Assembly: GCA_004194705.1 (NCBI GenBank)
Contig: SADC01000300.1
Location: 49,333 to 113,332, forward strand
Reading direction: 5' to 3'
Source of the DNA: Ditylenchus dipsaci
Lineage: Eukaryota; Nematoda; Chromadorea; Rhabditida; Anguinidae
Length of the DNA: 64,000 bases
In this document: one piece after another, positions 1 through 26,485 of the stretch
How the letters are laid out: every line of letters starts with the position of its first letter
Numbering within the stretch: the first letter of the stretch is position 1
The notes under the pieces: generated by a model
Databases searched by the model: none
The model's input: the letters and a program-made list of their open reading frames with translations, nothing else
What the model was told of the DNA's origin: nothing
Position numbers and translations under genes: made by a program

Positions 1-132
1 CAAATAGGTATCAAGAGTAACCACAAATGTTTTGAAACTAAAAACATCGAAAATGGTAAACCATCCAATAAGATGGTCCAAATACAGAAAATTTTGCTGT
101 TATTTTTGCTCATTACATAAATATATATAAAA

Positions 133-338
133 CAGGGTACGTAACTCAAAATTTTGAAAAAAGTACACTTGGCCAAAAAAGTACAATTTGGTCATTTTTC
201 GTCAAAAAGTGCCATTTTATCCAGCGCTTATTGATTTTTGAGCACAAAAAAAAAGCTTTTCTAAAAACTTCAAAAATGAAAAAGATTTTGGGTCCCAAAA
301 AAGTACAAATCTTTTTAAAAAGTACAGTTACGTTCCCT
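133..338. repeat. hAT-like MITE, CAGGGTACGTAAC ends
   Basis: Ends are CAGGGTACGTAAC and its inverse GTTACGTTCCCTG. The body (aaaaagtac, gtcattttt, gcttattg-ttttgagc) recurs at 39553-39757. It lies in the Maf intron a few bases past the exon ending at 348. The flanks are only loosely similar, so no clean target duplication is claimed. Confidence 0.6.
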
Positions 339-347
339 GATACAAAC

Positions 348-13972
<13,625 letters not shown>

Positions 13973-13992
<20 letters not shown>

Positions 13993-16900
13993 CTTTAGAA
14001 GGACGCTGCTCTTCTCCAAGTTTTTCACGCACTCCTGGGAAGGCCAGATGCTCTGAAAAGGTATTTTGTTTCATTGTGGCTCGATAATATTCTTGTCAAA
14101 GTCGATTGGCAGGGCTGTGTGAAAAGTTGTTATCTGATATAATGTTGTGTTTGCAGGATGAAGTACTTCCGAGACAATTATATGGCCAAGGAGCTGTGAT
14201 GGAACTAATTGAGCAGAGACCGCCGAAGATGATCGTCACCAAGGTGTACAGTCTTTTTCATGATTGAAAGGCATGGCTGTGAATCGTGGTTGTGAAATTT
14301 TTGTTTTTTTCTCAAAATTTCGAAAAATTAGCTTGTTGCTTTCACGGTTATTGGGACCTGTGACTAGCGTTGTTAGTGGTGCCGTGGGCTGGTGCCGAAA
14401 ATTTTTAAGTCGGTGTCGTGAGCCGGTGCCGAGGTTTTCGGGTTCGGTTGTCGTGAGCTGTTGCCGGTTCCGTAATTTAAAGATTTACAACACTGCCTTC
14501 AACTATAACAGTTGCTGCCAAAAATTTTGGATAGCGCTATTTAATCAAGAGTGTTAATCCCATAATTTTAAGAAGGAAGTAAGCAAGGACATGACCTACA
14601 TGGAAGGGTATTTCCTGTCGCCTCTCGCAGAATACGCTCCTGAGCTTTTCGAAGAAAATGTGGCTAAAGCTTCGTGGTGTTCTTTCTTTCCGGAAGTTTC
14701 AGTAGGGGTTCTCAAAGCAGCGGTGTGGTGGTCCATTTGGCAAGTACTGGTGATCATTCCTACTTTCGGCGTCGATATGGGCTGGCAAATGATCTGTTGA
14801 AGCAGGGAATTTCTTCTATTCTACTTGAAAATCCGTTCTATGGCTCAAGGAAACCAAAAGGTATGCTGGACGGTAGGAGGTATTCCACTGCAGTCCTTCT
14901 GTAGGCCAAGTTACAACTTTTCACGGTTGACAACTTTTCAAAATCTGGTTTTCCGAAAGATTCAAATGTGAAATAAAATGTCGATTTTTGAAATGTCTTA
15001 TAATTCCTAAATATCAACTTTTTTGAAGATCCAGCAAACCTTTCGATCAGTTACCGTATTTACTCTAATAGTAGCCCCCCCCTCGTTCAAAATCGTGTTT
15101 GTGGCATAGCGTTTTCGACCAACTTTTGAAGACTGTTTCATGCAAATTACCACTCATTTTGTAGCCAGTGAGATGAGCTACAAAATGAGGTATAACTTGC
15201 CTGAGAAAAGTTTTGAAAAGTGGGTCAAAAACACAACGCCAAAAACACGATTTTGAATCAGGGGGGGCTACTATTAGAGTAAATACGGTAAATGCAAAAT
15301 ATTGTAGGTTTTTTCTGTCTATCGGGATGCGATATTCCGGGTATTCAAAAATCGCAAAGTATACCAGTCTGGAAATATTTTTCAAGATCTCGTCTGTTGA
15401 ATCCAATTGGATTTATATTCCCAATCTGACTACTGATTAGCTGTGGGAAGCAGAGAACTTACCTTATTTTCTTTATTAAACGCCGGGGCGTTTATTGTTC
15501 AACTCCCAAAAAATGTTAAATTTGTTAATCATTAATGGCCTTAACTCTGAAACCTAGTCAAAAAGGGGCGTTTATTAGAGAGGGGCGTTTATTGAAGAGA
15601 GGGCATTTAATAGTGAAAATACGCTAGTTGTTTACGACTTGAACGCGGATAAAAAATCTACGTTTTAAACCAGCGAATAATAAAGCTTTTCAATTTTGCG
15701 GGATTTATATTTTCCCGTTACCTAGTGATTGCAAAAAGGTTTTTTTGAAGGAAAAAGTTTGAAGACTGGCCTTCAGAGGTTGGGTGTATCACTGACTATT
15801 GCACTGCGAGAAATTTCATGTCTTACTTATTCATTTTCAGATCAGTTCAGATCAAGTCTTCATAATGTTTGCGACTTGTTTGTGATGGGAGGATCTCTGA
15901 TGGCTGAGTGCTGCTTCCTCCTCAAATGGATGCAGGATGAATTCGATCAAACGCTACTTGGCCTTTCCGGTGTATCAATGGGTGTCATATGGCATGGTGA
16001 TCTTTTCTGTGAGATCGTTTGAAATTAACCACTGGATTTCAGTCTAGCAGCCACAAATATGATCAAGCCAGTTGTGTTAGTTCCTTGCTTATCTGGTGTT
16101 TCCGCAGCGCCTATTTTCACATTAGGAGCTCTGTCGCATGCTATCAACTGGCCTGTGCTTAGGAAAGAGCTTGACTCAGAACAGTTCAGGCAAGCCATCA
16201 ATGAAATACCTGGTTGTGACTGGATTGACAGGGTGGTAAGAGGTTATTTTAGTTGATTGGATTCTTAGCCTATTTTTTCAGGAACAGGATCCAATGCTCA
16301 CCGAACTGTTCGAATTTAAGGAAAAGCGCCTGATGTGGATTCTGATGGACTATTTCACCAGCCTAGTCGAATATCCGGTGCCGTGCGAGCCGAAATTGGT
16401 CAGATCTATCATTGCTGAAGAGGATGCTTACGTATTAAATCACGAGCGAGTACCTGGTCTCACTGACATATGGCCTGGTGCAAGTGTTCAGATTGTGGAG
16501 AAGATGGGTCATGTGCAAGGTAAATCAATGGCCTTTCAGTTAACTAAGAATACGGATAGGGACCATGGCCGTTACAAGCAGAACTTCAATGAGAAATTGT
16601 TGTTTGCGTATTTTTCTAGAGCGCGCCCAAATCTTCATAAATTTGGCTTCCAAGCTAGGAAAGGCCACAAAAAATCGAAATTTGTTTATCCAGAGTTCTA
16701 GAACACTCTGTACCCATGTCATGTTTTTTCATAGTTAAACCCTGGCCCATGGGGTATTCCTCCACTTTTCGTTGGTTTTCAGAGCTGGGGAGCCGAATTG
16801 ACAGGAGGCTTGGGAACGTGGATGAAAAATCTAATTGGAGTTGCCCCAGGTGATTTCAGTGTTTTCCCTTTGTAAGATCTGTGGGTTGGTTTGAAACGTT

Positions 16901-17052
16901 TGGTCACCTAATCACAAAGGCTTATTTGAGACAGTCTTGCGACGCATTTTTTTTCAGGCTATCTGATGAATCATCACCTCTTCCGCCAAGCAATTGTGGA
17001 TCAACTAAAGTTACTCTCGAACTTGCAGTCTGGACTCTCAACAGAACCCTAA
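13973..17052 (+). CDS. ABHD18: ABHD18-like alpha/beta hydrolase domain protein
   Basis: ABHD18 is a conserved animal protein of the alpha/beta hydrolase fold with a predicted N-terminal targeting or secretion segment; its substrate is not settled. Eight exons with GT-AG sites: 13973-14060 (MNQVDLIFRRTLLFSKFF), 14157-14243, 14576-14860 (VVVHLASTGDHSYFRRR and LLENPFYGSRKPK), 15841-15996 (NVCDLFVMGGSLM and nucleophile motif GVSMG), 16043-16235 (LVPCLSG), 16282-16519 (acid residue in AEEDAYV, ending at the catalytic His region GHVQ), 16783-16849 and 16958-17052 (HHLFRQAIVDQL, then stop). One-base frame slips occur near 14037, 14195, 14702 and 15982, mostly in G runs, where the downstream frame keeps family similarity. 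These look like consensus errors or a recent pseudogene. Exon 7 has no counterpart in the vertebrate protein as I recall it. Confidence 0.8.
15053..15289. repeat. MITE with accgtatttactctaatag ends
   Basis: Inverted ends accgtatttactctaatag plus tagccccccc, mirrored at 15260-15289, with inner arms around ctcattttgtagc. Lies in ABHD18 intron 3. The stretch 15470-15630 of the same intron holds repeated ggggcgtttatt motifs and nothing coding. Confidence 0.75.
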
Positions 17053-17887
17053 CATCATTCTCGGACATGATTAGTCTTACTGTTGTTTGTAAATGTACTT
17101 TGTTTGAATTGGCGGTAGTAATTATCAAACGTGTATTGTTAGGGTGCTTGTGGCAGCAGAAGGTATTTGTAAATTAAATCAATAAAGATTTTTCTCGTAA
17201 TCAGTGGTAGTTGATGTCTTTTCAGAATAGCTTTATGTAACATCCTAGAGACACAATTCACAAATGGCAATATTGTGCTATTTTCTTGAGTCATTATGAG
17301 AGGAAGAGAAGTCTTGAATAAGAATACTTTTAGCACGCTTGCGTAGGAAGCGCAATAAGCGTAGTCAACGATATGCGGCCCTATCCCTCAATAGGTACCG
17401 ATTTTTGAGCTTAGTCATGCCTGTGGTTTTTCGCTTAACTTTTGCACAATTTTTTTTATCGGGAATGTTGGGAAACTTATTCAGAAAAGCAAACATGGTC
17501 CGTAATCAGCTTGTTGAAGTTGAAAAGTCGTCGATTTCAAATTGATTAGGATAAATTTTTAGCTAAAATTAAGGAAAAACAATAGGTAGGACCAAGCTCA
17601 AAATTGGTACCCATTGAGTGATGGGCCGATATGTTCAGTCTCGAATTGATAGAAGACGTCGATAGTTTGGACAAAAAAATTAGATAGGCACAACCTGGGG
17701 GATCTAACTTACATTGGGTTCCCATTGTATAATTTTTCGTTTCAAAGGGGCATGATCGTAAAAGATAAAATTCGGAAAAATAGGCTAAATTTTGAAAACT
17801 TGTCATTTGACCCCTTATTCTGCGTTGGCCATCCCAAATTTTTTTGACCATGCTGAGCACGAATCCGGTGCCAGAATCAAGGCTTTC

Positions 17888-18042
17888 TTTTCTGTTGATG
17901 CTCTTATCCCTCGCTTTGGCCTTAGGTATATTCTCTGTTTTGTTCCTTTTTTTAAGCCTCGGTTTAAACCGAAGGCTGAAAAAAGGAACAGAAGAGAGAA
18001 GATACCTAAGGCCAAAGCGAGAGATGACAGCATCAACAGAGA
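17888..18042. repeat. Inverted repeat, about 75-bp arms
   Basis: ctgttgatgctcttatcc and tcgctttggccttaggtat face ataccTaaggccaaagcg and agcatcaacaga. It lies between the 3' ends of the convergent ABHD18 and CYC1 genes. The rest of 17060-18356 shows no gene. Confidence 0.7.
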
Positions 18043-18356
18043 AGAGAGCCAGAATTTTTTAAACCGAAGGCTTTAGGAATCTGAGGCCAGAGCAACCGAG
18101 GGCCGAACCGAGGGCTCGGTGCGCCTTAACGCACGGGCATGCCCATTTAACCACTTTTTTCTAAGCACTATGAAAGTGTTCTCCTCAAGAATTCTTTTTT
18201 CTCAAAGTAAAGACCTGCAGAAACGCTAAGTCACAATATTACCGCACAATTTTAAATTTTCCTCACTCATTTTCTAACAATAACCAATGGATTTTTTCTC
18301 TCAAAATTTTCGTCCCATACAATGAAAAACAGGTCTACTAGTCTCTGCTATATGAT

Positions 18357-21300
18357 TTAGTCCAACTTTGGCGCACTGGGTGGTTCTTGTGGCCCTCTGC
18401 CTTTAGCGACTGTGAAGACGTGCTTTCGGTTCTTGACAATGGTGAACATGGCCCTCTTCCAGTACAGCAGGAACATGCTCAAAATAGGTGTGAAAATCAA
18501 GACCTAAATTTAATTTTGTTTACCTAATCAACCTTTTCTGAGTATTATTTACCTTTAGTGCCATTCTCTTGCGCGTATCGTGTTCAGGCTCGGCACAGAA
18601 ACGCAAGAAGGTGGTCACCTGAAAAGAGTGTTTTTTAGATAGGAAACGTCTTGAAATTTTGGTTTAATTATTTGTATATTGAACTAGAGCCAGGGTGCAC
18701 AGATGTGCTGACTTAGCAAAAGTTTCCTGTTTTTTGGTCTCATACCTGCTCTTTTAGACACAGATCCTGATTTTGCGATTTTCGATCTATGCACCCTCAA
18801 TAATTATGCACCCTCAATAATGTAATTGGCCTCAAAGAAAATTTTCAGAAATTCTTGTACATGAGAGTTTTCGGTGAGTTCAATGAGCAATTACTGGGGT
18901 AGTTGGGGTTCGGTTTAAATAAAACTTTTGTTTTTCGAAATTGGTTTCCGGTTCCGATTTTTTACAAAACTAGAATTTCGCTAAACTCAGCTTTCCCGGG
19001 TTTTCGAAATTCTGTTTTTGTTTTATTGGCTGAAAAAGACCGGTATTCAGTAAACTGACTAGTCTGGATGACCGGCCGCCAGCTACCCTGCTAATTACCC
19101 GATTTGTGAGTAATTATGAGTAATTGTCCATGTAATGTATCCAATGATAATTATAGGTCCGGCCGATTCCGCCTCTCTTGTTGGTAAAATTCTAGTAGCG
19201 TGTTATAGAATTAATAAGCCAGAAAATTTGGGAAATGTCTCGGATTAGCAGTTTGCCTTGGTCCGTCAAGCTAATTTTTTTTACACAATTGTTATTTTGC
19301 TTATTTTCTCGAGCTTTTATTGCAGTGTTTCCATAACTGGCGCTGGTACCTGGCACTAGCAATTTTCATGCTGGCAGATCGCAACAAGGGCCAGTGTCAT
19401 GGCCAGTTTGTTGCCAGTCTGCCATTTTTGCCATTTGCCAAGTAGCAGTGCCAGTTATGAAAACTCTGTTTCACTATTTAAAAAAATTGTAAAATTTAAA
19501 AAAAAGTAGATAAAACTCAAGAAAAAAACAAAATAAACTTTTTTGTAAAAAAATTATCTTGGAGGACATAGGCAAACTGCTAGGGTAGATGTTCCGAAAT
19601 TTAGACGAAAATTTGTGTGCTTAACAAACCCCAGTCCTCAGATTCGACAGTTACTCTGCTGTGTTTTTCGAGCCTCTAAGTCATTAAAGTTGTTTAGGTA
19701 CGACTATCTAGATTAAAAATTTCTGAAAGTTGCGGCCCTATTTACCTTTCGGGGCATTATTTTTAGCTTGGTTTCCCCTGTTGTTATTTATCGAAAAATG
19801 CCTTGGTCCCCTGTCTATAATAATTATGTTAATAATGTAATTAGGGTGATCAGGGTGATACTGGTTAGCATGGTCACCTTGACCATGATCACCTTCAGAA
19901 CAACTGGGGCGACCAAGCTAAAAATAATGCTTTCTAAAGGTCAATAGGGCCAATTCATAAAAATTCAAATTACATCTTTTGCCTGCTGTGACTGAGTGGC
20001 TGGAGTGCCGTCCTTGTACTCAATGCCCTCGTCATACAACTGCTGAGGCATGGCAATCACACCACCATCAAAGTAGGCATTGTAGGCCTTGCCCTCGTCC
20101 ACCGTCACTCCAGCTGGAGCATCCATATAGCCAGTCAATAGAGAGAACAGGTAGTCCTCTCGACCGTGACGAGACACAACTATGTACGAGAGGTCGGGTG
20201 GCACAGCACCTGAACATACCTGTTTAATAATTGTAATCTGTCTATAATTGCAAAATCGACCATCGAAAAAATTGGGTGGCAATGGATGGTGCGGTTCTAG
20301 ACTTTTTCCCATTTTTTTAAATTATTTTTTAAATTTTCGCTTGTTCAAGTTCTCGCCTTTTTTTCAACTTTTGCTCTCTGAAGCACTCCAGCAGCCGAAA
20401 TTTCCTCAAGAATGCAAATTAAACATTAGAATTGGAAAAGGGATATGACTCAAAATTGAAGCACCCAGGTTTTTCATGGCGATCATCCTCCTGTTGGCCC
20501 TATCCAACAAAGGGGGTTTTTTGCCTTGGTGCTTGGTTTTCCAACTCGCGCAAGGCCGTGCGTACTAAACTATGAGATCAGTATAGTGATTCATGCTGAA
20601 CTCGATGAATGAAAAAAAATTCGGAAACAGGAGGGATGTTTACGGGTAAAGCAGCTTCAGAAGTTTTATCATGAACCTCTACAAATCTCTTCCTCTCAAA
20701 GCAAATTGCAAATCCTGACCCCGGATTCGCGCTCAAGTATAAAAGACATTAAGATCCGGCTTTTTAGTAGTAAAGCGCCAGTATTTGCTTTGTGATTTAT
20801 GAATACTTGGCAACCAGACAAAGCAACATCAAAACTATTTTGTCGCGCGACAATGCAACAAATTTTGTTCTTTGTCGCGCGAAATTGCAACAAATTTTGG
20901 TAAAAACCCAACTGTCGACCAAACTGACTGTCGACCCCCAACTGTCGACCCTCCCAACTGTCGACCCCCAACTGTCGACCCTCCCAACTGTCGACCCCCA
21001 ACTGTCGACTCTAACCTTCGACTTTAAGTAAAACAATTTGTAAAAGTAATTTAACATGACTTGAAGCGGTCAAGCTCGTTTTATTTGCCTGTTTTAAGAT
21101 GCCTGCTATAGTTTTTTCTTACAACCAGCGAATAGGAAGCAAGAAAATGGCTGTAAATGAAGATGAAGAACCTAACTACAACCATTTTTGTCAGTCAAAA
21201 AAGCGAAGTGAGGTTAGTATTTCGGAGCTTACTTTAAATATATCACGTGAAATATTTATCTACTTAGATGGAATGAATCGAATCAACACGCGTAGCAGGA

Positions 21301-24300
21301 GTTTCCAAGAGGCCCGCCTTGTCTAAAGCACTCGGAATATTTGCACTGGGTCTTACAAAGCCGTGGCCGGTTTAGGAAAAGCCTATTCATCTCTGTCTCA
21401 AAGGTACGCATTAAATTGTTGATCAGGTTAGTTTAGTTTCTTTTCCAGGAAGTAACGTGTTTGCCAAAGCACAATCTGACTGTGGAAAGTCAATTGCTAT
21501 TTGCATATCGGTGTTGCAAGGTGTAGTGGTGAAAGACTATGTACTGAAATCATTATTGTTGCTGCTACAAACAAACTAGCTCAAAGGGTTAGTCAACATA
21601 TTTTTTGAGGTATATTTTGTTTTGCAGCTTTGTTTAGATCAGGGGCACGCTTCGGGAACTGTTGAAAGGAGTAGTCAACAAGAACGAAGTCAGCCAAAAC
21701 ACTCGGAAGGAGGAATACAAGCCAGATCCACAATTTCATAAGTTGCCCGACTTCAACAAATCCAATGAGACCAAGACCGAACCGAAGGTAGTGATTAACG
21801 AGAACGAAGTCAGCCGATAGACATGCTGATGATGGCGGTTTTGATCAAAAACTTGCCAAATTTCTTCTTCAGATTGGTTATCTAATGGGATACAATGAAC
21901 GGTCGAAACCAGCTCAAGATGAGAAAGAGGGATTCGGAGAAAGTGGCGAAGAAAGTTCAGAGAAAGAAGACAACAATGTTAGAAATTTAGATAATCCGGC
22001 CAATGTTAGTATTCGGTGGAAATTGTTATTTTTGTTCTTCAGTTCATTCCAGTTTGCTGTTGAAATAAAGATAACATGTTGTTTTCGTAGTGTCTTTTAA
22101 TTCTTGAGGAAGTGTAAAATATGGCAACAGTAGACAGTTGGGACCCCGTTAAATTACTTTTACAAATTGTTTTACTTAAAGGGGCATGCCCGTGCCCGAC
22201 ACGGCCAAAAGGCGGGGACCAGCACTTTTTTTCTTTCTCGATCAAGTTTTACATGCATACGCATTCAGATTTTTTAAGTTTTCTGCCTAGTTTTTTAAAG
22301 TAATGTAGGGTCATTAATATTAGATTTGACGCAAAACGAGTGAAAAATAGAACGATTCAAAAAAAATTGCTGGTCCCCGCCTTAACTTTTTGAAACGCAC
22401 GGGCATGCTCCTTTAAAGTCGAAGGTTAGAGTCGACAGTTGGGGGTCGACAGTTGGGAGGGTCGACAGTTGGGGGTCGACAGTTGGGAGGGTCGACAGTT
22501 GGGGGTCGACAGTCAGTTTGGTCGACAGTTGGGGGTCGTTCCAAATTTTGCTCTTTTTCGGATTTTTCGAAGGATTTTTTTCAAGATATTCATTTAGGTG
22601 TTCATGGTTAGCGTTCCCGATCAATATGCGCATCTTCAAATTTAGAATTGACTGCTAAATTGTAAATTACTCTCGAAACATTAATGATTTATTTGTTGCA
22701 TTGTCGCGCGACAAAAAACGTTTGTTTGTTATTTCGTCGCGCGACAAAATGACAAAAAATTATTTTGTCGCGCGACAAATGTTTATTTATAAATATTTTG
22801 TCGGGCGACAAAATAGTTTTGATGTTGCTTTGTCTGGTTGCCGAATACTTGTATTTTAGTTCGTACCTCGTACTCTTACCTCGTACCTCTAAAATTTCTT
22901 CTCGTACTTCGTACTCGTATTCGTAATACGTGTACGAGTACGAGGTCCAAACACTGTTCTCGACCCTGATTTCATGAGAAAACCGGCTGTTTTTTTGATT
23001 CTGAGAAAAAATTTCGAACCACAGGGAGGGTACCATGGTTTTTTAGTCAAAATTTCAAAAATTTAAATTGGCGCCTTTTGAATTTTTAAGGGAATAAGGG
23101 CTTATAGGGAGGGGAAGGGAATAAAAGGGGCTACTAGTCATAAAGGGCCCAATAACAAGAAGATGTTGAACATAGTTTTGAATACTGGGCCTATCACATA
23201 AATAAACTTTGGTATGCATGCTTTTTCGTGCATCCAGAATCACTTTCGAGTGATTTGTGTCTAAGGTATGTGGGTTTGCGCATCTCAACTCTAAGCTACC
23301 AAGCTCCCTGCGCCCCGAAGGGGGCGCAGCGGGCTTGAGAGTTGGAGATGCGCGCACACACTTACCTTAGACATGATTCCGAGAATCACTCTAGATCAAA
23401 AAATGCATATAGAGTCTCTTTTTGCCACGGCCCAGTTGAAAAACATGGTGAGGCAGTCGAAGAATACATATATTTACTTTTCTATTGTTCTGCCATAAAA
23501 GTGGCCCCCTTTTATTCCCTTCCCTCCCAATACAGCCCTTATTCCCTTTAAAATTCAAAAGACGCCAATTTAAATTTTTGAAATTTTAGCTAAAAAACCA
23601 TGATACCCCCCTGTGGTTCGAAAATTTTTTTTCTTCTCAGAATCAAAAAACAGCCGGCGTTTTCATGAAATCAGGTTCGAGAAACACGAATATGAGGTTA
23701 TCTCCTCCATCCGAGCACTCTAAGTGGGAAGGACTCTATACTGCAACCCGGATTCGTACTGAGCGTAGGCAATTTACTCGCAAAACTTCTTAAAAAATAT
23801 CAAAGTAATTATTAAATTTCGAATTCCGCTCAAGAAAATGAATATTCAAATGTTGAATTTCGAGTTTTTTGAAAATCAAGAGTGGAATTTGAAATTCGAC
23901 AGTGACTTCAACATTTTAGAAGCAGCTTCACAACGGAATCGCCTTCGCTGAGCACGTATCCGGTGTCAGGACTTGCTTTAATGGGAATGAATACCCATAC
24001 TATCCCCTCCCCTGTTTCCGAATTTTTTTCAGCCATTGAGTTCAGCATGAATTACTACACAAAACGGATTATTTCGTACGCGCGGCCTTCCCGTCTTAAT
24101 TGTGATCTTTTAGTCTCAGGCTTAGAAGGGTTTACCATTGTTAGCTGCCGCAGCCGCCTTGTTGTTAGGGTAAGGCGGAGGCAGGTGGTCATTGACCAGA
24201 CCAGGACGTTCGGCAGGCTGTCCGGCATCGTCCAGCGTTTTGATGATGGCCTCGGCTGCTTCAGCCTTCAAATGGTTTTAAGATTAAAAAAAATACGCGA

Positions 24301-24955
24301 AGACAAGCTTAATTGTAAGCCCGATTTTCGGCAAAACGAGGCTTAAATTTAGGCAAGCCTGGGCTCGAATTATGGTATGAATTTTGAAAACAATATAATT
24401 TTTTGAGGAAAAAAATATATCGTGAAATGTGTAACCTTGGCCTCCTCCTCAGTCATAAACACATCAATGAAGTGACGGAAACGTAGCTGCCTAAGCGAGT
24501 GACAAGCAGCGCACACTTGTTTGTACACCTCATACCCACGCCGCATCCTTAATTTTTTTGTTTTTCATTGTGGTCAATGTAAAATCAATAATTTTTAGTC
24601 TGATTGATTTTTTCAAAGCCTGCCATTAATATTTTGTTCAGGGTCTGAACTTCAGGCTGATCATAATAAACATGGATCAACTCCACAATAGCAATAAAAT
24701 TTTTTGTGCTAGGATTTTTTTCTTCGTGTATCAAATAAAGAAACATCAAAACACGAATTAAAAAACAATTTTTTAAAGTAAGTATGAGCAAACATACGAG
24801 GCAGCATCCAAGGCTTGACCCATACCCTCATGAGTCCATGGAAGTGGTGGAGTGTGGGCTTTGATACCCGACCCTTCTACACTGTTCTCCAGGGCATAGA
24901 GCAGCACTCCAGCTCCACTGGTCACCGTCAGTCCAGCTCCAACGAGCACATTCCG
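18357..24955 (-). CDS. CYC1: Cytochrome c1, heme protein of respiratory complex III
   Basis: Cytochrome c1 passes electrons from the Rieske protein to cytochrome c in complex III, anchored in the inner mitochondrial membrane. Six exons join in one frame without error: 24798-24955 (PWTHEG, ALDAAS), 24436-24547 ([20 protein letters not shown], with heme-binding CAACH), 24136-24265 (acidic hinge, then [15 protein letters not shown]), 19974-20209 ([26 protein letters not shown], axial Met in VIAMPQQL), 18553-18618 ([17 protein letters not shown]) and 18357-18503 (membrane helix [14 protein letters not shown], then a basic tail). The first exon with the mitochondrial presequence was not found; it should lie right of 24955, beyond the repeats. 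Introns are GT-AG. The 3.9 kb intron between 20209 and 24136 holds a foldback element with helicase-like fragments. The sequence is closer to nematode than to insect or vertebrate CYC1. Confidence 0.93.
19323..19469. repeat. MITE with ataactggc inverted ends
   Basis: agtgtttccataactggc faces gccagttatgaaaactct; the interior is rich in ctggca/tgccag. The surrounding CYC1 intron (18620-19970) shows no other gene; gggtgca/tgcaccc motifs at about 18693 and 18793 may mark a further small element. Confidence 0.55.
21099..22100 (+). pseudogene. DEAD-box helicase-like fragments (possibly DDX20/Gemin3-like)
   Basis: A segment after ttttccag at about 21449 reads [19 protein letters not shown], resembling the helicase Q-to-motif I region with SGTGKT changed to SDCGKS; about 25 residues on, in a shifted frame, [18 protein letters not shown] resembles motif Ia (normally APTRELA). 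Later open pieces are acidic and low complexity ([19 protein letters not shown]). Frames shift and stops occur, and intron-like gaps with gt/ag remain, so this looks like a genomic capture. The subfamily is a guess. Confidence 0.4.
22170..22425. repeat. gcacgggcatgcc repeat, copy 1
   Basis: Ends aaaggggcatgcccgtgc and gcacgggcatgctcctttaa; the inner pair ggcggggaccagca faces tgctggtccccgcc. Same family at 40176-40410; a truncated end at 18112-18160. Confidence 0.7.
23095..23560. mobile_element. Foldback element with gtctaaggta hairpin core, copy 2
   Basis: Same family as 8640-9275: outer gggaggggaagggaata and mirror, then agaagatgttgaacatag, gtctaaggtatgtggg and the GC-rich hairpin tip. Located in the CYC1 intron. 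Confidence 0.7.
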
Positions 24956-25159
24956 CTAAAATTGTGACTTTCTCATTTTTGTAACTAAATTTGTGTGATC
25001 AACCCACCAAACTGAACACTTTGGATGACGCCCTATGCATTTCAACTACTAGTGCTGGAGCTGAAATTTTTTCTATATTTTTTGGCGAATATATATCAAT
25101 ATTACAATTGGCAGAAGTCTTTAATAATCGGCACAAAAAGTGGTTGGGCACCAGGGCCC

Positions 25160-26485
25160 GTACCATAAGATGAGGGTTAACTTACCCGGGTAAAACTACC
25201 CGAGTAAGTTACCCCTCAGCTGAAGGTAAGCCCGTACCATAATAAATTTACCCGTTACCCTCAGCTGGGGGTAGACTAACCCGATACTCGGATCTTATCG
25301 TGAGGGTAAACACAACCAGCTGTGTATTAGCTTTATTTAGAATTTGACATACAACGGATATTATACGCTATTGCAAGTAAAGAATTGGCAAGTAAATTCG
25401 GCGCTAGTATCGAATAACCCCCCCCCCCCCAAGCATCCGACTTTTAAAAATTGCTGTAACTACCCTTGCAAACAACAAGTTTAGGCTTAGCCCTTAGGCT
25501 TGGGGTAGGCCAGCGTACGGAAGTTGTGACTAATGAAGAGTTTGCGCACATTTTCGGGGTCTGGGACAAAAATTTGGGTACTTTTTACTAAAGTAAAAAA
25601 GTGAAAATCGTTGGGGGGGGGGGTATTCGCTACTAGCGTCGTAAATTCTTACGCAAAATATTCAGGCGTGAATAGTGCCATGAGAATTCACTCCTGATTT
25701 TACACCTGAACCCAAGTTCAGACGAAAATCGGCAAGTGAATTTACACGCCAAATGTTTAGGCGTGAATTCAGGTGTGAATTTACATGGTACTATTCTCGC
25801 CTGAACATTTTGCGTGTAAATTTACTTGCTAATTCTTGTCTGAACTTGGGCTCAGGTGTGAAATCAGGCGTGAATTCTAATAACACCATTCACACCTGAA
25901 TTTATTGCGTGTAAATTTTTTAATTCTCGTCTAAACTTTAATATTGAGCATTATCTATAATTAAGCCAAAAGCTAAAAATAACCGGGTTCAACCGGTTTA
26001 AAAGCAGTAAAATACAGCGCCAAGTCATTATAGCGCTAACCATTAAAACTTCCGAGAATTTGATGTGAAACGGTGTGAATAAACGTTGTGAAATCTAAAG
26101 TAAGATTAGCGCCTAAAGTGTTTTTTCGAACATAATTTGAATGTAGCAATTTAACACATTTTTTTTAAACTGGAAAAATAACGTTAAATTCGAGATCAGC
26201 GACTCCGAAAACCATTAAAACCATCGGTGTTTACATGACCGCTAATCAAAAAATGTGTCTACGTGAATCGGGTAAAATTTCTACCCTCAGCAGTTGGGAG
26301 TCGTCATTTTACCCTCACCTGAAGATAAATTCACCTCTTACCTAATTCTTATGGTGAGGGTTAATTTCGACCCTCAGCTCAGGGTAAACTTTCCCGGGTA
26401 AACTCACCCTCAAGTTGAGGGTAACTCTTATGGTGAGGGTAAAGGGTAGGTTTACCCTCAGCTGAGGGTAAGACTAGGATTTCCT
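25160..26485. mobile_element. Foldback element with ttaccctcagctgagggtaa units
   Basis: Both ends (25160-25310, 26270-26485) are dense in acccgggtaa and accctcagctgagggta, several times palindromic. The interior holds the nested MITE at 25401-25639 and another inverted family at 25645-25930 (caggcgtgaatt, tgaacttgggctcaggtg). No gene seen; the missing first CYC1 exon was not found here. Confidence 0.65.
25401..25639. mobile_element. cgctagta MITE, copy 2, with intact hAT site
   Basis: Ends gcgctagtatcgaata plus C run and G run plus tattcgctactagcg. Reads uninterrupted through the site where copy 1 holds a hAT-type MITE. Confidence 0.8.

Larger units (their letters stand above)
20799..22853. 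mobile_element. Foldback element with gtcgac-array TIRs carrying helicase-like exons
   Basis: Outer arms: gaatacttggcaaccagac and atcaaaactattttgtcgcg at 20799-20895 mirror 22690-22853, with extra ttttgtcgcgcgacaaa units on the right. Inner arms: tandem aactgtcgaccccc and aactgtcgaccctcc units at 20918-21028 mirror 22418-22530 almost perfectly. Between them lie intron-bearing helicase-like fragments (21099-22100) and one copy of the gcacgggcatgcc repeat (22170-22425). Sits in a CYC1 intron. No transposase recognised. Confidence 0.7.
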
